A stretch of 64,000 nt of DNA, from positions 17,811,501 to 17,875,500 of the forward strand of contig CM055317.2 of the NCBI GenBank assembly GCA_029255685.2. The letters run 5' to 3'. Below the pieces are notes generated by a model. The model ran no database searches. It saw only the letters and a program-made list of their open reading frames with translations, and had not been told where the DNA came from. Shown one piece after another: positions 63,903 to 64,000 of this stretch. The number at the start of each line of letters is the position of its first letter. Positions within the stretch are counted from its first letter, which is position 1. Made by a program: the position numbers and the translations under genes. Origin of the DNA: Silene conica (taxonomy: Eukaryota > Streptophyta > Magnoliopsida > Caryophyllales > Caryophyllaceae).

Positions 63903-64000
63903 GACATTGGTCTAGGGTTTTCTCAAAATATTTAATCAACATAGCCTTAGACAAATTTTTAACTTGACTTTTGAGTTGTAGAAAATTTACCTCTTCGTCA
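63903..64000 (-). pseudogene. Upstream part of Sirevirus gag, cut by window edge
   Basis: The minus strand reads NFLQLKSQVKNLSKAMLIKY and then KTLDQCHE in a frame shifted by one relative to the downstream coiled-coil ORF. The beginning of gag, the leader and 5' LTR lie outside the window. Confidence 0.65.

Larger units (their letters stand above)
43317..64000 (-). mobile_element. Sirevirus-type copia, nested host of another copia
   Basis: On the minus strand, from the window edge: coiled-coil gag, CCHC gag, integrase, RT/RNase H, [copia insertion 47265-59786], env-position ORF, polypurine tract, 3' LTR (43317-44802). The order gag-pol-third ORF, the long LTR and the AAAAAGGGGGAA tract before the LTR match the Sirevirus group. 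It inserted into a gypsy gag; the left flank is ACAAG, and the other flank is outside the window. Protease and the region before the integrase core are missing. It continues past 64000. Confidence 0.9.

Overview
The window is repeat-rich nuclear DNA from a plant, almost certainly a eudicot. Copia, gypsy and Sirevirus-type LTR retrotransposons, a LINE, hAT, PIF/Harbinger, Mutator-like, Tc1/mariner-like and CACTA elements all occur. So do long (TA)n arrays, AT-rich spacers, and one ordinary host gene with a pyrimidine-rich leader. The species cannot be fixed from sequence alone. No prokaryotic operon, CRISPR array or phage is present. I see no clear new biological system; the unusual material lies in how the mobile elements are built and nested.

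Layout. 1-9 kb: two hAT-type non-autonomous elements with perfect 8-bp target duplications (one may split a small old exon), an LTR with gag-like remnants, a truncated Sirevirus-type LTR and a decayed copia pol. 9.3-13.9 kb: a complete, apparently recent copia element with LTRs that look identical and a 1402-codon open polyprotein. 15.4-17 kb: the only convincing host gene, an uncharacterised plant protein with a C-terminal domain of the kind labelled DUF7950, preceded by a perfect 86-bp tandem duplication. 18.6-23.7 kb: a nearly intact copia on the minus strand. 24.6-28.7 kb: a cluster of small TIR elements, one enclosing a 33-bp minisatellite. 28.8-33.5 kb: a minus-strand LINE. 34.3-38.3 kb: a PIF/Harbinger derivative packed with TTCAG repeats, then a broken hAT transposase gene split by a Tourist-like MITE. 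38.3-41.6 kb: five related TIR units, each separated by a (TA)n array.

From 42 kb to the end there is a nest. A gypsy gag is interrupted by a minus-strand Sirevirus (43.3 kb to beyond the window). The Sirevirus holds a complete copia (47.27-59.78 kb, 5-bp duplication GTAAG). The 5' LTR of that copia is split by a CACTA end that carries decayed pieces of two host carbohydrate genes: a sucrose synthase and an ESV1/LESV-type starch protein. A Tourist-like MITE sits in the copia leader. The Sirevirus has a coiled-coil gag, integrase, RT/RNase H and a third, env-position ORF, but it has lost its protease region.

Functionally nearly all coding capacity is for mobilisation: gag capsid, protease, integrase and RT/RNase H for LTR elements, endonuclease/RT for the LINE, and transposases for DNA elements. 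Only the 9.3-13.9 kb copia looks able to encode a complete polyprotein. The host gene is probably a nuclear regulator, with a basic stretch and an EAR-like LxLxL motif, but its role is not known to me.
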